Shown: positions 6,690 through 7,763 of the stretch, piece by piece
How the letters are laid out: the number at the start of each line of letters is the position of its first letter
Numbering within the stretch: the stretch's first letter is position 1
Made by a program: the position numbers and the translations under genes
The notes under the pieces: model-generated
What the model was told of the DNA's origin: nothing
Databases searched by the model: none
Seen by the model: only the letters and a program-made list of their open reading frames with translations
Assembly (NCBI GenBank): GCA_946481625.1
Contig: CAMLOZ010000145.1
Location: 1-7,763 of the forward strand
Origin: an uncultured Haloferula sp.
Lineage (GTDB): Bacteria > Verrucomicrobiota > Verrucomicrobiae > Verrucomicrobiales > Akkermansiaceae
Length of the DNA: 7,763 nt
Reading direction: 5' to 3'

Positions 6690-7763
6690 ATGAAAATAAT
6701 CCCGACGCCCCCGGGTGCATTGCCAAGGTGCTTCCTTGCCGCGACGCTCCTGACCTCCCTCCCGCTATTCGCACAGACGATCACGAATCCGTCCTTTGAA
6801 GCGAACACTTTCACCACCTTCCCCGGCTACATCAACGGGGCGGGCAACGGACCGATCACCGGCTGGACCGGCGCTCCGACGGATCGTGTCGGTCTCAACC
6901 CGAGCAGCGGTAGCCCCTTCGCGAACAACGGCGCGATTCCGCAAGGCTCGAACGTCGCCTTTCTCCAGAACACTCCCTCGGGTATCTCGACCCTGAAGAC
7001 CACCGCGACCGACCTTGTTCCCGGCACCAAGTACAACGTCTCCTTCCGCATCAATGCCCGCTCGGGAACCACCCAGAATCTCCCTTGGCTGATGTTCTCG
7101 ACCGACGGTACCGGCACTCCGGTCACCACCGAGATCGGGCGCGTTTCCACCGCGGTGGATGCCACTCCCTACAAATACGCCGCGTTCGAGTTCACCGCCA
7201 CCGGCACGAGCCACGAGATCACGGTTTCGAATATCCGTCCCAGCGGCGATCACACCCTGCTCGTGGACGATTTCGCGATCGCACCCTCGCTCAACGAGTG
7301 GACCTTCTCGCCATGGACCGGCGATGCGGACTCGGGCTTCGATCCCCAGTACGTCTATACCCACGCCTACTCGCTCGGCGGTAACCCCAGCATCTCGATC
7401 AATGGTGTCCACGTGCATCGGGGCGAGGGTGGCGCGGTCGGGCGGTGGACCAACACCGGCTTCACGAGTACCTTCGGCAACCGCACGCCCAACAATGTCA
7501 CCGGCAACAGCGCCACCATGGCGAAGGACTTCTGGTACGGCGGCACGAATCCCGGCATCAAGCTGGAGAACCTAAAGCCGAGCACCCAGTATGTCGCCAC
7601 CTTCTACGCCCTCGGCTTCGATGATCCGGCCGGAACCACGCCCCATCGCTCCGCCACCTTCTCGAGCGATGTCCCGGGCAGCCAGAAGTTCACGGTAAAT
7701 GTCGACCATTACGGCTTCGGCAATGGCATCAAGGTAACCTATGCTTACACCACGGACGCGCTG
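6690..7763 (+). CDS. Secreted multi-module beta-rich surface protein (3' partial)
   Basis: The frame opens at ATG 6690 and runs 358 codons to the window edge without a stop. A Sec signal peptide covers residues 1-28 (MKII start, core FLAATLLTSLPLFA, cleavage before QT). Module 1, about 30-200, begins with ITNPSFEA, has GYINGAGNGPITGWTG, and closes with LLVDDFAIAP (191-200). It is a jelly-roll, CBM-like/DUF642-like pattern typical of secreted verrucomicrobial proteins. Module 2, about 205-358, has VYTHAYSLGG, ISINGVHVHRG, DFWYGGTNPGIKLENLKPST and FGNGIKVTYAYTT. It resembles the beta-sandwich repeats that precede LamG or PEP-CTERM ends in this phylum, but no C-terminus is visible to test for a sorting signal. 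No catalytic motif is seen. There is no Shine-Dalgarno before the ATG (acccaacaacccaaatccc). It is separated from the operon by 195 bp, so it is probably transcribed independently. It could be an adhesin, a binding protein or the N-terminus of a polysaccharide-active enzyme. Confidence 0.85.
   Translation, partial: MKIIPTPPGALPRCFLAATLLTSLPLFAQTITNPSFEANTFTTFPGYINGAGNGPITGWTGAPTDRVGLNPSSGSPFANNGAIPQGSNVAFLQNTPSGISTLKTTATDLVPGTKYNVSFRINARSGTTQNLPWLMFSTDGTGTPVTTEIGRVSTAVDATPYKYAAFEFTATGTSHEITVSNIRPSGDHTLLVDDFAIAPSLNEWTFSPWTGDADSGFDPQYVYTHAYSLGGNPSISINGVHVHRGEGGAVGRWTNTGFTSTFGNRTPNNVTGNSATMAKDFWYGGTNPGIKLENLKPSTQYVATFYALGFDDPAGTTPHRSATFSSDVPGSQKFTVNVDHYGFGNGIKVTYAYTTDAL

Overview
The window looks like chromosomal DNA from a high-GC member of the PVC superphylum, most likely a Verrucomicrobiota bacterium of the Luteolibacter/Haloferula kind. 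The phylum call rests on the combination of protein families (PVC-type haem-binding dehydrogenase, PSCyt1/DUF1549/DUF1553 cytochrome protein, Tat-exported DUF1501 protein, large multi-module surface protein). The genus is only a guess. All four genes lie on the + strand and share the same GC-rich codon style. I see no rRNA, tRNA, CRISPR array, insertion sequence or phage gene.

Layout. (1) 1-2658: the 3' part of a large gene cut by the window edge. It encodes the end of a galactose-binding-like module, a PQQ-dehydrogenase-like beta-propeller, a helical-repeat region and a C-terminal c-type haem domain (CAACH). (2) 2677-5061: a Sec-exported PSCyt1-DUF1549-DUF1553 protein with two CxxCH sites. 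A beta-rich, probably sugar-binding module sits inside its DUF1553 region. (3) 5061-6494: a Tat-exported DUF1501 protein whose start codon overlaps the previous stop (TGATG). (4) 6495-6689: a 195-bp spacer with a weak GC-rich hairpin and two abutting perfect dyads. (5) 6690 to the window end: the 5' part of a secreted, beta-rich surface protein, open at 3'.

Genes 1-3 are packed as one operon (18-bp gap, then a 1-bp overlap), and every product whose N-terminus is visible carries an export signal. Inference: they form a periplasmic or cell-surface oxidative system. The propeller would oxidise a sugar-like substrate, the haem domains would carry electrons, and the DUF1501 protein (alkaline phosphatase/sulfatase fold relatives) would act on the same polymer or its substituents. 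The most interesting feature is that genes 1 and 2 appear to carry copies of the same binding module, which suggests they are targeted to a common ligand. The true substrate and reaction are unknown. The individual domain architectures are typical of PVC genomes, so novelty lies in the module sharing and arrangement rather than in a new family.
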